Shown here one piece after another: positions 24,478-36,324 of a stretch of 64,000 nt of DNA. Each line of letters opens with the position of its first letter. The stretch's first letter is position 1. This DNA is from Haemaphysalis longicornis. Taxonomy: Eukaryota > Arthropoda > Arachnida > Ixodida > Ixodidae. The notes under the pieces were generated by a model. The model did no database searches. It was not told where the DNA came from and saw nothing but the letters and a program-made list of their open reading frames with translations. Location: NCBI GenBank assembly GCA_013339765.2, contig CM023457.1, positions 56,135,745-56,199,744 of the forward strand, in the 5' to 3' direction. The translations under genes and the position numbers were made by a program.

Positions 24478-25445
24478 TCCTCTAGAAAATAAATGCGACA
24501 GTGTAGGGACAAGGCTTCAATAAAACATTCCGCCAGGAAACCAAACACGGTGACGAAACCAGCCGAGAACCAAGATTGAGAAATACTCGTTCGCATGCGG
24601 GGAAAGACTGAAACAAGAAGAAGTCTGCGATGAACAACGTCCACAGCCGTGATGAATTGGCAAGTGTGGTGGATGGGAAGGAATTCAAGGAGCAACCCCG
24701 CAGTGATTCACTGAACGGTACCCAGGGGATTTCTTTTTCATTGCCCGCCACGTATCGAGAAATGGAACGGCGAGGGAACGAATGCAAACTGCTGCCGTAT
24801 GCGGTAGGTAGTATGCCGTTACGTTCGGGCAGCGCCAGGGCGGGCGCAGCGTTTGTTGCCTCTCTGTTTAAGGGTCCGGTGGCTCTCCGTGGTAAAGGCG
24901 TTTTCGAAGTGCGGGCACGTGCAGTTCTCGGGGTCCCAAATCTATAAGAACGTCACCCCGCTGAAGCCCCGGTGCTCTAACCTTATATATTGGTTTCCTA
25001 TACTCTTCTCCCGGCTAAAGTATACCGCCCCCTGTCGCACGACACAGAGCGTGTTCCCCATGCGGCGAAAGTTCTCTTCCTTTCTCAAGTCACACGCGGT
25101 GCATTCCAATACACAAGCGTGCTAATTTCGTACCGCGTACCGTTCACCAAGCCTCTTGTGGGTGGTAGCGACCACTGGCTCTTCTTTACTTGCTAAATTA
25201 ACGAAAGCGAAAATTTTTCCACCTACTTCGGAGGGCCTGCCTGTTTTGGGGATATGTTATGTGTATGCTGAAGAAGTACGGCGCAAGAGCGACTAGATAA
25301 CACAGACACAAACAGATCACGGCTCTCAACGGAATTGCTTTGTCAAGATGGCGCAGTGACTGTAAATGAACGAGCGTGCCTGGACAAGAGAAGGGCATTT
25401 CTACAACATTCTATAGCATTTCTCTGTGCTGCCTACCCTTATTGA
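24478..25445. other. Anonymous intergenic DNA
   Basis: No gene or repeat recognised. Confidence 0.55.
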
Positions 25446-25590
25446 GAGAGGAGAGACGCCCAGAAACAAAATTGCTGGGCCATATGTAAACAAACATCAC
25501 GTGGTGCTGATCGATGAACGAACATCCTGGCGGAACATTACAATGATAGAAAAGAGTGCCGATACTCTAAAAGCATTTATTTAGTGACGG
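25446..25590 (+). repeat. Dispersed repeat, copy 2 of 2 (other at 6875-7025)
   Basis: Homologous to 6875-7025 in the same orientation: GAGAGACGCCCAGAAACAAAA, GGTGCTGATCGATGAACGAA, CATCCTGGCGGAACATTACAATGA and GCCGATACTCTAAAAGC, ending TTTATTTAGTGACG. Both copies end at the same base, which supports a real element boundary. Confidence 0.7.
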
Positions 25591-28389
25591 TAATCGAGAC
25601 CACTGCGCCATCTGAGGTGGGTCTTTGAACGGGTTTCTGCGATGCCGCCGGTGGGTCTGGGATCATGCTCCTACCCCTGCGTGACGCCGGACATTCAGCA
25701 GACAGACACACAGGCTCGACCTACAACCACTCCGCTGTTAAAAGCACCAGTGACGCAAGTCGTGAACAATGGGTTTTCGAGACTTCGATGCGTTCGAATA
25801 TGCGTTTCGATGCGGACTCAAATATTGCAGAGAACGACGAGGCTCTGAGAAAACGTGTTCCCAACAAGCTAATGAAAAGAAAGAACTACCATCGCTTCCT
25901 TGCGGTGTTGGCTTTGCGCCGGTGACCGTGCTACTTAACTTCCGTCCTGTTCCAACTGTTTTCTACGTTTTCATAACGATGTATTTCGCCTGTTGTTCCT
26001 TGCTAACCCCAAAGGCTATACGGTTCCTCAAAGCCCCTCGTAAAGACTTAGTTCAAGGAGTTTCTGGTGAAATTCAAGGCAGGTTTGCATAGACAAGGTT
26101 GTGGTGTTTTTCCTCTCTTTCGTGTGCGCAGTTTCCCGAAGTTCGTTTTGCCGCCTTTGAAGCTAGTCGCGTCTTTGCAGACCTCTAAGCCGTTTGTTGG
26201 AGCTCATTCAACATGTCTTACAATCAGGCGGAGAGTATTCAAAATCAGGTGACATTTGTTCCAACCTTCCTTTCATCGGGTTATTTCGCACCACCGAACA
26301 GGTTTCCACTAGTTCTGTACCTCTCTACCTCGAGAATTTGTCAGTCTGTTTGCTCAGCTACACTCAAATTGCGAACACCAATACGGACGAAAAAATCAGC
26401 GCCACCTAACAAAAAGAAAAAAAAATCTAAATAACGCGCAAGTAAAACAATATAAAGAAGGCTTTGTAACAGCGAATGGCGAATAAAGGTGGGGTGATGA
26501 AAAGATTTATGTAAAGATTACTGAATGAAGAAACGCAGGAAACAGGGAAAGAAAAGCAAAAAGTTAAAAGCCGTTCCAGTCAATTGGAAAGCTGTCGGAA
26601 GTGCAGAGCAGTGATTCACCATAAGTGGGCTTGCACCGCCGTTATCCGATTACTGCTACCACCTCATGCAATTCAAATTTCCCGCCCTGGAAGTGCTTCG
26701 CGCGCCCCCTGCCTGAACTGCGCCAGCGGGAGGTTCTGTTCCTTTTCGTTCTTTTCTCCCCGCACGTGCCGGCGTTGCACTGCCACATTTTGCGTTTACT
26801 GATCGTAAAAACCAACCCAACGGGCGTCCTTAACTAAAGGAACGCGGGGCGCTGCCGGTTAATTACCGTATATTTTTCCTCAAATGTACCTATAGTTTTC
26901 TTTGCGCTAAACAACGGGAAGATGTATGACAAGCGCCAGCGTTTCACGAGTTTCGAACGCTTATGACTATTAACCGCTTGGCTTTCGAAGCCTCTGGGGT
27001 ACACCGCGAAACAACAGCGTTACCCCGGGACGCGCCCTGGTGCTCTATATACTTGGGTCGAGCGAGCGAGCTAGGAAGACAAAGGCGAGCAGCCTAAAGT
27101 GCTCTGCACTACACAATGCAGGACAAGTACTCCAACGGAGTCTTTACTTTCCTTACAGCTGCAAGACCACTTGCGTCAGCTTTGAGAGTTCATGTCTAAA
27201 ATGACGATACCGGTTAAAAAAAGGAATAAAAATAAATTGAAAAAGGACCAGAAAACTCTACATTGGATGTTGTGATAATGACAGGAAGACGAAGCCTGTT
27301 GTTGTGGAAGAGAGTATTGAAGCTAAAAAATGAGGGATATAAAATGAAAAGATATTGTGTGGGCTCTTCCAGAAAGGCACTGCTGAACGTTGCTTGTCTA
27401 GACCGGAACATCAGACGTGTCAAGCTTCGAGTTGAGATGTGGCTCGCTCGCGATCACACGGAACTTGTAGAAGGAAATCCGTAACGTACACTCCAAGAAA
27501 TCGCCGCAGGTGGGCTTCACTACAGCACCCAAAAGCGAGCAATGATTGAGGCCAAATAGCCAAACTCAGCAAACTGCAAGGCCGAGCATAAGATTATAAC
27601 AACTAGAACAACAACACACACACAAAAAAACAAACGGCACATCACCCCATGCCGTTGTCCCAGCGCAAATTTCGAAGGATTTCGCAGATGCGAAATCCTT
27701 AATCTCCAGTTGAACGCCCTGCCTCGTCTGTGACTGATACGCTGTTGGGCGAGGAATGAACGCCGCTGAGTCACAGTGGGAAACTCGCTTCAAAGAAAGT
27801 GGCCGCTGAGAAGCTGTCACCGGCGACCCGTCCGCTTTCTCGTGTCGGCTCTGCATGTGCCCAGGCGCAGCTTACCTGCGCGGGCTATTTCTTTCTTGTA
27901 TTAATGCCAAACCCTGCGATATCCCATGAAACGCAAGAAGGAAACCTAGTTGTCGTCGGCTTTAACCCGAACGGTACCAGAATGGTGCCGCCATAAAAAG
28001 AAAATAAATAAATAAAGCACATTTTGGTGCGGGTAGAGCTAGAACCTGGTTCACCAGAGCAAGAGGCCGCGGAGTAACAAGAGCGTTATCCCCAGCCGTG
28101 CAAGTGTGGAACCAGAATTACCCCGATTCCGGCCCCGAGACTGGTGACAGCGACGGCACGTGAGTAGAACGTGTGCACGCGGAGGTGAGCTCTCATTGTA
28201 TGAAAGCTGCAGTGTGACTTGCGACCAGTCTGCCTGTTAGGGTACTCTTCGTGTCCAAAAATGAAAGTAACCAATGCGAAGGAAACCATACACGATGTAG
28301 CAGTGGAGAGTACTTCGGCAATCACTGCTTCTACCTTCGAATACATAGGCAGACCTTAAATGTCCGAACGAATTCTTTTTCACAGCTTA
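25591..28389. other. Anonymous intergenic DNA with one perfect hairpin
   Basis: No gene recognised. The only structured element is a perfect 26-bp palindrome at 27675-27700, listed next. Confidence 0.5.
27675..27700. repeat. Perfect 12-bp inverted repeat with 2-base loop
   Basis: AAGGATTTCGCA, then GA, then TGCGAAATCCTT. The stem is perfect. It resembles the palindromic motifs found at 5063, 47400, 47842 and 48986, which share a central GC-AAA-GC-like core. Confidence 0.8.
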
Positions 28390-28700
28390 GTTGTTGTAGG
28401 ACGAGCCTGTTTGTCCGTCTGCTGTAGGTCTTGCGTCACGCAGTGCGCAGGAGAACCGTCCCAGACCCATGATAGAGCGCATACTGGTCTCGGGGCCAGC
28501 GGTGATCTCGTAGAATCGGATTACCTCTCCCTTCCCACTACGGAAAGGGAGAGGGAGGAATCTTCCGCCGCTGTCGTTTAGCTGCCTGGGCTAACCGCCG
28601 AATTTGCTGTGGTGACGGCGCTGCCGTTCTTTCTCGGGAGACCGCTCGTTGACATTTGAGCCGACAATAGAGAACCACAGCTCCTCTGTTACAGCAGATA
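28390..28700 (+). repeat. Mosaic repeat combining parts seen at 19955 and 16750
   Basis: The first ~200 bp (GTCTTGCGTCACGCAGTGCG through GTCGTTTAGCTGCC) match 19955-20170. The following ~100 bp (ACGGCGCTGCCGTTC, TCGTTGACATTTGAGCCGAC, AGAGAACC) match 16775-16850. This copy is therefore probably closest to the full-length order of the family, and the other two are fragments. No open frame. Confidence 0.5.
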
Positions 28701-29797
28701 TCACACAGGGAGAACTGGGTTCAATTTTTGTTATTTATAAGGCACGCGATATGGAGCGCGCTGTGCCGATCCAGTGTTGATAAATGTGCCGCAAACTGTC
28801 TGTCCGCGCTTTTGGGACGCCAGCTTCCTCGCTCTACGAGCAACCAAATCCTTTATCATTACAGGGGACTGCGAATTGAGTACCTCGACGTCTGCAAGTT
28901 CGACAGGATTCAAAAAGAGGGGCATCCACATATTAGCACATCAAAGTTTGAACCTCGAGCATTGCCCTGCGGTCTTGTCTGCACCCGTGTATACTGCCAG
29001 CTGGTCAGTACATTTTTCAAGTCCATACTGCTCCGGACCCTAAAAATGGTAGTAACCGTGAGTCGCCGGCGTTTAAAGTATTCTGAGTTTCCTTTTCAAT
29101 CGCAAGCACACTTTTTCGCGCTCAAGTAAGCGTATACCCATCAAAGGGTGTTGCTCGGTGCGCCTATGCAGAAAAGCTGCACTGCCCTGGGAAGGCCGCC
29201 GCCTCTAACGAGGACATAATGTCTCGATACGCGTCGTTTGGCAGCGTTCGCATTCGAGGCAAGTGCGCGTGAACCAATTCCCCAAGCCATTTACTCAGAG
29301 GGGTCCTTGTTCATATATGAAGGACGGGTCGTAATGTGCATGTCGGGGCTGTTTTCTGCATGCGTGTTAAAAAAAAGCAGCTTCGTAGTCGTTGAAGCAT
29401 AGTTACTCATCAGATTTACTATAAGCTACTACTATATAAGTTCGTCGAGAAGCACGTTTGAAATATCAAGCCAAAATAGAAATGAGTGATCTTAAGCGAA
29501 AATCACTAGCGGCATGTTTTCGCGAAAGGGGGTGGGGCCGAAATGTTTCATTTAGTTTGAGAGTAGAAACCATGCGTTTTGCTGTGCGGGTGCACCATGA
29601 GGTGTTTTGCTCTACTCTACGCAACATGAGAGGAATATGTGACAACAGTGCAATTTTTGAAGCCCACCACCAAGCTGCCCTCACCAAATAGTTACGAGCG
29701 TTAGTTTAATTCCGCGTTAGTCATACCGGTAACTACCCACCTCATTCATGTCCTTGCATACCCTTTACGGCATGACCACTGTCTACACAGTGTAGGT
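28701..29797. other. Anonymous intergenic DNA
   Basis: No gene or repeat recognised; a 133-codon frame at 28728-29129 has a competing minus-strand frame over its first ~300 bases and shows no motif. Confidence 0.5.
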
Positions 29798-30003
29798 CAA
29801 GACACACAGACACGCACGCACCCACACGCGCACACGCAAGCACGCACGCATGCACACGAACGCGCACGCACGCATACACACACACACGCACGCACGCACA
29901 CACACATACGCACACACACAAGCACGCACGAACACGCACACACACACGCACACACAGCGCACGCACACGCGTACGAGCACACGCACGCACGCACGCACGC
30001 ACG
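29798..30003. repeat. (CA)n/(CACG)n microsatellite
   Basis: About 205 bp of interwoven CACA and CACG units ending in pure CACG. Frames through it give Arg-Ala-Cys-Val or Thr-His strings and are not genes. Confidence 0.96.
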
Positions 30004-30042
30004 CCGTGGGAAATAAACTAGTAGACGACGAAGGAATGTAGT

Positions 30043-30195
30043 TGTGAGGGATTGCTGCACAATCAAGAACAGGACGTTCAGCGACGGGTGTTGGAAGAGG
30101 AAGACGACGAGGTCTTCCTCTTCCCAGGCTTTCCTCCTGTAAATAGTGTAAATACTTTAAATATATTTTCTCTACCGCATCCTCGCCTCGTAACA
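30043..30195 (+). mobile_element. Candidate 5' LTR or leader of the gypsy element
   Basis: A segment starting TGTGAGGG and ending GTAACA has the TG...CA ends expected of an LTR and lies ~105 bp upstream of the gag start. It would be short (153 bp) and no matching 3' LTR is in the window. The sequence after it (TCTTGTGGTAGAGGTG) is not a clear primer-binding site, so the assignment is tentative. Confidence 0.3.
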
Positions 30196-30300
30196 TCTTG
30201 TGGTAGAGGTGCGGGGCCTTCTGCGAAGACGGAGCTGCGTACCGGACGCTACGTCCGGCACACTTCCCTTCGCAAGAAGTACTCGCTGACAACCCTTGCC

Positions 30301-31350
30301 ATGACTGCGCCTAGGCAGACCGCGACAGGCCAGACTATCATCCTTGCCCACCCGCGCGAACCCAGTCAATTCAGCGGCACGGATGACGTCGACGTGGAAG
30401 ACTGGATCTTTATGTACGACCGCGTCAGAAGCCGCAACCGTTGGGACCCCACACTTATGCTCGCCAACCTGGACCTCTATCTTAACGGTACGGCCAAGGG
30501 TTGGTTTGACACAAACGAGGCCCGCCTCACCAGTTGGGACATTTGTAAAGAAGAGCTCAAAGCTTTGTTCGGACGGCCCGAGAGTCGGCAGTTGGCAGCC
30601 AAAAATGACCTTGCCTCCGGCGTGCAAAGCACCACTAAGTCGTACGTTACTTACATTCAGAACGTGCTGTCCCATTGCTACAAAGTCGACCGTCAGGTGT
30701 CGGAAGAAGAAAAAAGTGGGCCACGTGTTAAAAGGCACAGCCGACTGTGCTTTTAACCTCCTGGTATTCAAGAACTGCGATAAAGTTGAAACCCTTATCG
30801 CCGAATGTCGTCGCTTTGAGCAGGCGAAAATCCGCCGAATCGTCTCAAAAATTCACCCGGCTCCCTAACACGGCTGCGACCTCTTGCTGCGAAGAGAACC
30901 TTCAGCCCCCTGCAGGACAGCGCACTTTCACCGGGACGGCACCAACTCCGGAAAATATCACGAGAATTGTATGTGGCCAGACTGAGGCCATGGCTCCAAC
31001 TTGCTTCCCGCACGACGCCCAGAACTTCTGCGCGGTCCCTGTACCTCTCATACAGGCAGTTGCGCGCGAAGAGCTGCTGAACCTAGGGGTGCAGCCAATT
31101 TGCTCCGTGAGTCACCCATGAGTTCGTTATGGCCCTTCCCGTTAGCCCTTCTCGACGCGACAATATGCCGCTACGTTTCCAGAGCCGTCTCGCTGATGAA
31201 TGGGGGAGTCTGACGACCCGCCGATCTGTTTCAACTGTAGACGTGTAGGCCACAGCGCTCAATACTGCCAGAGCCGCTCATTTCCGCCCCGCCAGAACAA
31301 CTTCTACCGGTACCCTGACGACCCTCCTCGACGCTTCTACTCCAGCCGTT
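30301..31350 (+). pseudogene. Ty3/gypsy-type gag, broken
   Basis: From the ATG at 30301 the frame carries a Retrotrans_gag-type core: WIFMYDRVRSRN, LANLDLYLNGTAKGWFD and SWDICKEELKALFG. This fold builds the capsid of the element. A frameshift near 30712 moves the continuation (KVGHVLKGTADCAFNLLVFK) to the next frame, and another near 30850 moves it again. Stops interrupt it near 31120 and 31195. A CCHC nucleocapsid zinc knuckle (C-FN-C-RRVG-H-SAQY-C, 31227-31268) follows, then a Pro/Arg-rich tail to a stop near 31350. It cannot make a full Gag. Protease remains lie downstream, across an inserted repeat. Confidence 0.85.
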
Positions 31351-31568
31351 AGCCCCAGCTGAACCCCGCCGATTCCGCCGACAATCGCTGGTCTGGTCGT
31401 TCCCCATGACCGCAGCGTCGCCAGTCCCGTTCTCCTCGCCGTTTTTCCTCGCCGCCCCCGCCGACCACTTACTCGAGACCCTCCCAGGAAAATTAGAGGA
31501 TGCAGCCCCCGCAGTTGACGCTGCATTTTCCAACCAACCTGAAAATCGTCTAATAACACTACGAGCCG

Positions 31569-32257
31569 AAAAAAAAAATGGCCGCGTATCTGCTTCTTTC
31601 GTTGCAAATGCCGTCAAAAGACGATAGTCTTTATCGGCTTTTGCGAAGTAAATGCCTCCCTTCGGTTTTCCCGCTCACCTCTCATGTTGTCCCTCTTGCG
31701 TCGCGCTTCCTCCCAAGGTAATAGCGCCGAAGGTCTGCTTAAATCATTTTAATTTCCCGTGTTCCACTGCTCCAACCGGGTGTCTCGATGACGAACGCTG
31801 TCGTACGGCGAAGACGCGCGTTAATCGAGGCGCCCTACTTCAACGTTTATAGAACCACGTTTCCCTACTCCACGTGCGTTGCAAGCAGAACGTGGAACCT
31901 ATCTAGTGGACCCTTGCGTAACTGTTGCCGGTTGATTTCTTAAAATGGCGCCAGAAGCTATAGTGGCGCGGGCGACAGCAGGCGACGGCGAAGTGAATTC
32001 TTTTTCTGCAGTTGATGAAGTATTTAATTTCGCAAAAGTCAAGCATGTTTTATTTTTTTATAAAGGAACACTGCAAATATCACTTCTGTATTGATTTGTT
32101 GCCTCATATTTGCGTAATGTCTTGTTCTTCTTCAACAATGTTGACAAGTATGAACATTACACCGGACATGGACGGGTAGATTTAGCTGTGACTATATAAG
32201 ACTATTGCGCAGGCATTGTTTTGCTTTGGCCGAGTGGCTGAATCGAGTCACAGACAG

Positions 32258-32288
<31 letters not shown>

Positions 32289-32347
32289 TACCGACAGACC
32301 AAAATTTCTGGGTTTAAGTAGCCCAAGAAAGACTATCGTCTTTAAAA
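31569..32347 (+). repeat. ~0.75-kb dispersed repeat, copy B, inside the gypsy element
   Basis: Reverse-complement homologue of 13866-14617. The 16-mers AAAGACGATAGTCTTT (31617-31632) and AAAGACTATCGTCTTT (32328-32343) are inverted relative to each other. Gag-like sequence ends at its left edge and the protease region begins right after its right edge, so it most likely inserted into the LTR element after that element had landed. A (GACA)n run (32247-32289) lies inside and is absent as a long array from copy A. No target duplication could be fixed because both edges are A-rich. Confidence 0.7.
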
Positions 32348-32348
32348 C

Positions 32349-33060
32349 TTGTTGGACATTAAAGTTGACGGTGTCGATGTGAGTGCACTCATTGACACAG
32401 GGGCGCAAGTATCGGTCATGAGTGAGAAGCTTCGGTGTCGCCTGCGAAAATTTTTGACGCCAGCCACTTCGTGTTTCCGCTTCGCTGACGACGGAACCCC
32501 GGCGGTCGCTGGTATGTGCACCGCGTGCGTCGCCATCGCTGGCCATGACACAACAGTCCTGTTCCCCGTTTTACACCACTGCACCCATGACCTTATTCTA
32601 GGCCAAGATTTTTTGTCGTATCATTCAGCGCTCATCGATTGTTCTGGCAGCTTCGTCCACCTCGACCTTCCAGCGTCACCAATCCCCATAGAGGAACCCT
32701 TGCCGCATCTGTGCTGTCTCGAAGATGTTCGTTTACCGTCTCTCAGCATTCACTTATGTCCCGCTGTTCATCTCTTCCCCTATACCGGACGGGGATTGCG
32801 TCGTCTCGCCAACCACAGCCGTTGCACTGGAGCGCAGTGTGAAACTACCACACACAGTTGTCAGAATCAAGCAAAGCAGAGCATCTATTCTTTTCTAAAT
32901 GTCAGCTTTTCTGTGCAATCGCTGTCCAAAGGCATCACTCTTGGTGTTCTGTCCCCTTTAGGAGAGTACAACCTTTCTGCTTTAACTGCCAATCCCCCCA
33001 AACCCACGTTCTCTGTAGGCGTAGCCAACAGAGAACGCTGCATCGGCGCCGCCGTCTGCG
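32349..33060 (+). pseudogene. Ty3/gypsy protease and linker, truncated before RT
   Basis: The frame begins LLDIKVDGVDVSALIDTGAQ. DTGA at 32394-32405 is the retropepsin active site, and ILGQDFL (about 32591-32615) is the conserved second motif. Retropepsins of this type cut the Gag-Pol polyprotein as dimers. The following ~400 bp matches the linker that joins protease to reverse transcriptase in tick gypsy elements in character (Pro- and Ser-rich), partly in other frames. No reverse transcriptase, RNase H or integrase follows: the sequence ends in a TA repeat and a foreign LTR. Its start is set by the repeat boundary, not by an initiation codon. Confidence 0.8.
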
Positions 33061-33086
33061 CTCTGTCGCTGATTACACACGTAACA

Positions 33087-33118
33087 CTATATATATAACT
33101 ATATATATATATATATAT
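33087..33118. repeat. TA dinucleotide repeat, left part
   Basis: TATATA run immediately before the solo-LTR candidate. The same type of repeat resumes at 33805-33850, so the LTR probably landed inside one TA microsatellite. Confidence 0.9.
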
Positions 33119-33804
33119 TGTGACGTTGTCGAGTGGATACGACGTTCCCTAGGACCGTAGTTGTAGCGAATGTCGCGTTCGTACGGAGCGTAGCTCGCTG
33201 CTGATCTACTGGCGCTGTCGACAGAAGCGAGAGATATGGCCTCGAATACCGCAGTAAAGCACACTGGGCGGTCATTAGGCCGAACATCCAGACGCGGCCG
33301 CCAGTTTGTGTAGCCAGTCTGAGCCGGAGGCGGCGAGGAGACGGCTGCGACTCTACCGAGCACGGACGGAGGACAGAAATTTCCATTTCAGAGCGGCGTC
33401 GAGAAGCTGCTTCCGCGTAGACGGCACGTCGAAAAACTGGGGGCCCATTGCGTGGATTTCCCGTTATCGACGCCAATTCCTCCTTGATAATTCCCGCAAG
33501 TTAGTCGCAGGCTGGAGCATCGGTCTCCATGACCACAGGCGAAGCTTGTCGCGAAGTTCCTCACGAATTATGCTGAAAGTGTGAGCGTTTATTGGTGTCT
33601 TGACTCATGAAGAAGACTCCTGGAATAATTAATTGTTATTCGCTAGTGGGACCAATCTCTCACCTGTACATACCATTATCGTCATCATTTGTGATTATCA
33701 TCATCGTCTGGTCTGGTTCGGCTGAGTCACCGAGTTCCCTGCGGCTGAGTAAAGAGACTCGCTTGGGATTACCGTTTACTTGTCCAGTCTGCTTCCCTCT
33801 TACA
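33119..33804 (+). mobile_element. Solo LTR candidate, 686 bp
   Basis: The block begins TGTGACG and ends CTTACA (TGT...ACA, the usual inverted LTR ends) and is bordered on both sides by ATATAT, which can serve as a 5-6 bp target duplication. Its 3' part (CTGCGGCTGAGTAAAGAGACTCG to the end) looks like a U5 region. There is no internal element sequence on either side, as expected after recombination between two LTRs. Its length and ends do not match the short leader at 30043, so it is probably from a different element. Confidence 0.5.
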
Positions 33805-35739
33805 ATATATATTATATATAGATATATATAGTATATATATATATATATTATTATATATTACACAGAAAGAATGCCGGCAGTCTAAAATGCCAGAGAGCAT
33901 AGGGGAATGGTAGACTATTTTTTAACCGTTAGTTACGTTACAATTATTTTTTATTATACTGAGAAAGAAAGGAGACAACGAGCGCCAGAGTGGGACCGGG
34001 CGCTGTCCACGTACCTTAATTAATTTCATGCCATTAACCACATTCGGCTATCTGAGACGACTGTATATATATATATATATAATATTATAATTCGAGACAA
34101 AGTCCGGTGCTTTCCGTGGCAAACAGATAGACCTGGACTGAGCTTACTTGTACGAAGTTTTGTCTACTTACTCAAGCTTATGATGATGTGCAATGTAATG
34201 TAATAATATATCATATCCAATTGACCCAGTCATACCATGCCGCAGGATAGCCGAATGTAATGGGTATAATGAGATTTAGATATGAATCAGCTACATTTCG
34301 ATAGAAGATGATGCATGACTCGAAATAACACTCGCAAAACGGGAAAATCAAAATTAGTAGATAGCGGCAAATGAGAAAGATTATGAACTTAAAAATAAGA
34401 TTTGACGTGTGTAAAGGTTATATATATACTCTATACGGTATTCACTGTAACAATCTTCTGTCGTGGCGTCCTTGCGCGCGATATCCTGAAGGCTTCCTTG
34501 TCGTTATCAGAGCCTGCTTTTATTGCCTCACCACGCAGTCGCTGCACTCGTGTGCGTGGGCCCACACTCGAAAACCTGCAACATCACGGACGATATAGCT
34601 TTCTTCGGCCGTCAAGCCAAGGCTTGCCCCGCCGGCGTTTTATTGGCTAGCCGAGATTTATAGGCCCAGGACGGGTATTAAAACGTCTCCCTGAGATCTC
34701 TGAAGCCGTTTTCGCCTACGGACTACACAAGGGTTCACGAATGAACCTTACGTCTAATGACGGGCTAACGCTGATGTGTAGCCAATCACCTGTAACCTTG
34801 GGAGCTCGAAGGGCCATCTCAAGGGAAGTGTTTATAGGAGAGGTTTAATGATTATCCAGCGTTGAATATGAGGAAATTGCTGGCCGTCTATTATTTCTAC
34901 CATTGAAATGTGGTCATCGGGGTATACGTGCTTTATTGTTTGGTAGAGAAAGTTACCGACCGCTGAAAATGAAAAGAGCTCTTGAAATAATTGTTTTTTT
35001 CCTCAGTGGGTGCCAATTAGGAAACAGTGTGCGACAAATAGAAATTTACATTAGCAATACTTTTCTTTGTCAACGTATTATAATTTTTCTTAGAATTCGA
35101 GCTGCTCCACCTTAGGGGGGTTGTCACCAGAACGCAGTGTGTCTTCCAATCGACAGAGGCGAATGGTAGCGCCTAATCACGGGGACGTTTTGGGGGAAAA
35201 AATATAATGACGGGGAGTTTTGCGGGAAACTGCAAAGACAGCAGCCTGCGTCGCTCTTCAGTGAGTTTTCCACAAAATATCACCCGACGTGTAGAAGTAC
35301 TTATAATAACCGACTACTCGCCCCTTTAAAAGGTCACTGCCCATCATGCAGGAACATTGTCTGGCTGTAAACAGCTCAGGTGGGTTTAAAAGGTGCCGAG
35401 AAACGTTTAGACACAAATTTACACGGTAGACATTGGGAACGCAGCGGATAATGGTCTCTACACGACGAAGACAGTCACTTTATCTCCAGAGCATCCGAAT
35501 ATTTATAGGACGGGAAGATACTTAATAACTCCTCACGATACGTGCTAGCATAGCATCTTCAGTGGTGGAATCCCCATAAAGGAAGCAAAGTGGGCGTACA
35601 GCGCTGAGCAGTAAATGGGCCTTAACTCCGACGTGACTTCAGCAAGTACGCAATATTTAATCAGCACGGCTAATTGTCTGCTGCCCACCACTGCTTGTCG
35701 TGTAGGCGCAACTGTTGCCTACAACACCCTTCTCAATAA
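33805..35739. other. AT-rich anonymous DNA with TA microsatellites
   Basis: TA-rich runs at 33805-33857 and 34061-34092. No gene recognised from 33900 to 35700. Confidence 0.55.
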
Positions 35740-36128
35740 ATAAAAGCAAATTAATCACTACACGAGCGTTCGACTCCGTTAGCCACTCGGCAATGCTGGA
35801 AAGAGTAGCCGCGGCTGGAGTCTGTGCGCGAGCATACAACTGCATTTGTAATTTCCTCACGGGTCGAACAGCCACACTTACCTTTCGACAATTTACTACG
35901 TCCCCCCCCCCCCCCCTTCCCGCCAAGTCTCCCTCGGTAGCAACGGTACCCACAGGGATCGGTTCTTTCCTCTTTACTTTTTAATATGGCCATACGAGGC
36001 CTACCCCCGATCCCCGAACGCCATCCCCGACCTACATCACAGCGTATACGCTGACGACATCACGTTGTGGGTTATTAGAGGATCTGATGGTCGCATCCAA
36101 GATACCCTCCAAACGGCAACTGAAGAAT
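35740..36128 (+). pseudogene. LINE reverse transcriptase fragment (I/Jockey-like), broken
   Basis: Reads AFDSVSHSAMLERVAAAG, then NCICNFLTGRTATLTF, then in another frame PQGSVLSSLLFNMAI, and in a third frame YADDITLW with the catalytic Asp pair at 36053-36058. These are the fingers and palm motifs of a non-LTR reverse transcriptase in the correct order. At least two frameshifts separate them; one falls at a poly-C run of about 14 bases (35905-35918) that has expanded inside the coding region. Neither endonuclease nor RNase H is attached. Dead fragment. Confidence 0.8.
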
Positions 36129-36324
36129 GAATTTGTTTGCCGGCTAACCCCGCTTTTGCGGCCTATCAGTACCAACCTTCCTGTAAGTGACACACCACAG
36201 CATGAGGGGACAATGGCGGTGAAGCTAACTTTAGTTGCATCATGAAGTCTATTTGTTCGGCTGTTCCTACAGTTAAAGCGAAGCTTTTTATGCCGCACTG
36301 ATGGCGACAATCCTGTCACAAAAT
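36129..36324. other. Degenerate continuation or filler
   Basis: Just after the RT fragment; weak resemblance to LINE sequence but no motif I can defend. Confidence 0.3.

Noticed and set aside
24046..24695. Ser-Leu and Arg-Glu repeat proteins up to 206 codons
   Set aside because: Translation of the CT and CTGT tract on both strands.
29742..30292. Cys/Val/Arg-rich frames up to 169 codons
   Set aside because: Translation of the CA/CACG microsatellite.
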